Source of the DNA: Lachnospiraceae bacterium
GTDB lineage: Bacteria > Bacillota > Clostridia > Lachnospirales > Lachnospiraceae
DNA: 64,000 bases
Direction: 5' to 3'
NCBI GenBank assembly: GCA_014804795.1
Contig: JAAUZC010000002.1
Span: 37,985-101,984 of the forward strand
Of this stretch, positions 62,803 through 64,000 are shown piece by piece. The notes beneath the pieces were generated by a model that worked only from the letters and a program-made list of their open reading frames with translations, did no database searches and was not told where the DNA came from. The position numbers were made by a program, and so were the translations under genes. Every line of letters starts with the position of its first letter. Position 1 is the first letter of the stretch.

Positions 62803-63400
62803 ATGACTCAAAAGAAAACGAAAAAGATATTGAAAAATAAAAACCGTATTATATTACTGTGTTTTGGTGTTTCTGCCTTAATAGCAGGTGTTATATGTTA
62901 TCTGTATTTTGGTGCAGAGCATATACAGAGAAGAAGAAAAGATATGCGAAAAAGTCATAGAGCATGAAGCTGAGTTATTAGAAATAGTGGAAGAATGTCA
63001 GGAAGATGTAACATTATTCTGCAGAAAAATTGAGAATGATGTCGGCACTGATCAACATGAGAGGATTTATTATAAAGAATTAAATGATAAAATAATTAGT
63101 AGCACATTTAGAGACTTTTTTCTTAGCATGATTATTAAAAAGCCAGATGGTTCCGTACGATTTCATGTCCGCGATTCAGTTGTATATTATATTTTATGGG
63201 ATGGCTATGAGTGTGGCTTTTACTATAGTGAAGATGATAAACCAATCGATGCGGTATGGGATCACAAAATGGGTGAAGATGAAACAGAGTTTGAAGATCT
63301 GATTTTTTATGGAAAATACTGGTACAGAACGGAAAAGATAACAGATAACTGGTGGTTTTATGAGACGAAAACAGTATTTGTATATCCGACACATCGTTAG
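62803..63400 (+). pseudogene. Membrane-anchored protein with frameshift
   Basis: MTQKKTKKILKNKNRIILLC begins a signal anchor with GGAAGAGG upstream and reads to about 62925 (GAEHIQR). There, within AGAGAAGAAGAAAAG, the frame must shift by one to continue as EEEKICEKVIEHEAELLEIV through WWFYETKTVFVYPTHR to a stop at 63400. Without the shift translation ends at 62965. The body has an acidic alpha-beta composition like its neighbours. Confidence 0.65.
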
Positions 63401-63511
63401 AAAACCTATATTTTCCATGAAAGGAGACGGGGATTGAATTTCAGGGAAGCAATAAAAAATAGGTGGTAGACAATAACAATTGATATTTATGAGAAAATAA
63501 AGGGGCGAATA

Positions 63512-64000
63512 ATGAAATTAAAAAGAACAACGAAGTTAAAGAATGATAATAGTAATGCGAAATTATATTATCGTGAAACGGATTGTAGTCCAATGGTAAG
63601 ATCTTTAATTTACAGTAGTGTATTTATGATGGTTCTTGCTATTATATTCAAAAATATTTCTATTGATCCTATGGAGCCAATCCGGGCAGGAACAATTGCA
63701 ATTATAATACTGGCATTGGCTCCAATAGTGTATTTTTTAAAGCAGGGAGAAGGATATGCGATTGAAGAAAATTGTATATATTATAATAAGTTCAGGTTTA
63801 TTAAACGAAAACTGCTATTTAAAGATATAAAATGTATCATTGTAGTGAACGCAAGTGATGAAGGCAGAATAAGGAAAACGCCATACATAATTATGATGGG
63901 TGGAGATCCGGAAAAAATCCTGCACTATTGTATGAACAGCGAAAGATTTCATGTATTATCCAAGGATGAGGTTAAAGAAAAACTGGGGGGAGAAATAGGC
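63512..64000 (+). CDS. Membrane protein with PH-like part (3' end outside window)
   Basis: An open frame of 163 codons reaches the last base. Two membrane helices (about 31-48 and 57-75) are followed by a beta-rich stretch (GYAIEENCIYYNKFRFIKRK, LLFKDIKCIIVV), the same order as in each half of the protein at 50188. AGGGGCG precedes the ATG. Unknown function. Confidence 0.55.
   Translation, partial: MKLKRTTKLKNDNSNAKLYYRETDCSPMVRSLIYSSVFMMVLAIIFKNISIDPMEPIRAGTIAIIILALAPIVYFLKQGEGYAIEENCIYYNKFRFIKRKLLFKDIKCIIVVNASDEGRIRKTPYIIMMGGDPEKILHYCMNSERFHVLSKDEVKEKLGGEIG

Noticed and set aside
62888..63400. Intact gene starting at GTG 62888
   Set aside because: No ribosome site; the real start with anchor helix lies at 62803 in another frame, so a frameshifted gene explains it better.

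Overview
The window looks like chromosome of a Gram-positive gut anaerobe of the Clostridia, most likely a Lachnospiraceae member. The basis is gene content and style: AGGAGG-type ribosome sites, Bce-type two-component/ABC modules, a choloylglycine (bile salt) hydrolase, a zinc-ribbon DUF6320-like/acyltransferase/esterase trio, ClpC and RadA of Firmicutes type, and an Rhs/immunity-gene island. Base composition is moderate in the core part and clearly AT-rich from about 40.6 kb onward. No rRNA, tRNA or CRISPR array was recognised.

Layout. 1-2.8 kb: 3' end of purA, a HAD phosphatase, a SEC-C protein and a DUF4125-like protein. 2.8-7.6 kb: a response regulator/histidine kinase/ABC ATPase/FtsX-permease module. 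7.6-10.8 kb: a zinc-ribbon membrane protein and an HHxxxDG acyltransferase, divergent from an HSL-type esterase. 10.9-14.2 kb: DAHP synthase, then an MBOAT/SGNH pair for surface O-acylation. 14.3-19.9 kb (minus strand): a bile salt hydrolase gene leads into a second, Bce-type regulator/kinase/ABC/permease module. 20.2-27.5 kb: antitoxin/PIN toxin, a metallo-beta-lactamase-fold hydrolase, a TPR lipoprotein, pyrF, pyrE, two small membrane proteins and an M29-like aminopeptidase. 27.7-31.3 kb: purE-purM-purN-purD. 31.3-36.8 kb: an SH3b membrane protein, clpC and radA. 36.8-40.5 kb: a heterodimeric ABC exporter.

40.6-45.7 kb is an AT-rich cassette: a GT2 glycosyltransferase, a D-Ala-D-Ala-ligase-like ATP-grasp enzyme, a convergent repeat protein and a tyrosine recombinase. 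Two inverted 17-bp copies of one sequence lie about 80 bp upstream of the two inward-facing transcription units.

46-64 kb is a degenerating immunity/toxin island: many small membrane-anchored proteins of unlike folds (ankyrin, RCC1-like propeller, HEAT-like, PH-like), two Rhs fragments, a wrecked metzincin-like Rhs toxin tip with its adjacent putative immunity gene, a 1,259-bp two-gene duplication whose second copy has a nonsense codon, and many chimeric gene scraps showing repeated recombination.

The most unusual non-coding signal is a family of boxes with the core CGGAACTRAAA in the leaders of purE, purM and clpC. Several copies form hairpins in which the core is the loop and the stem sequence changes on both sides together; neighbouring hairpins compete for the same bases. 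Names, starts and functions come from reading the sequence by eye, without any database search.
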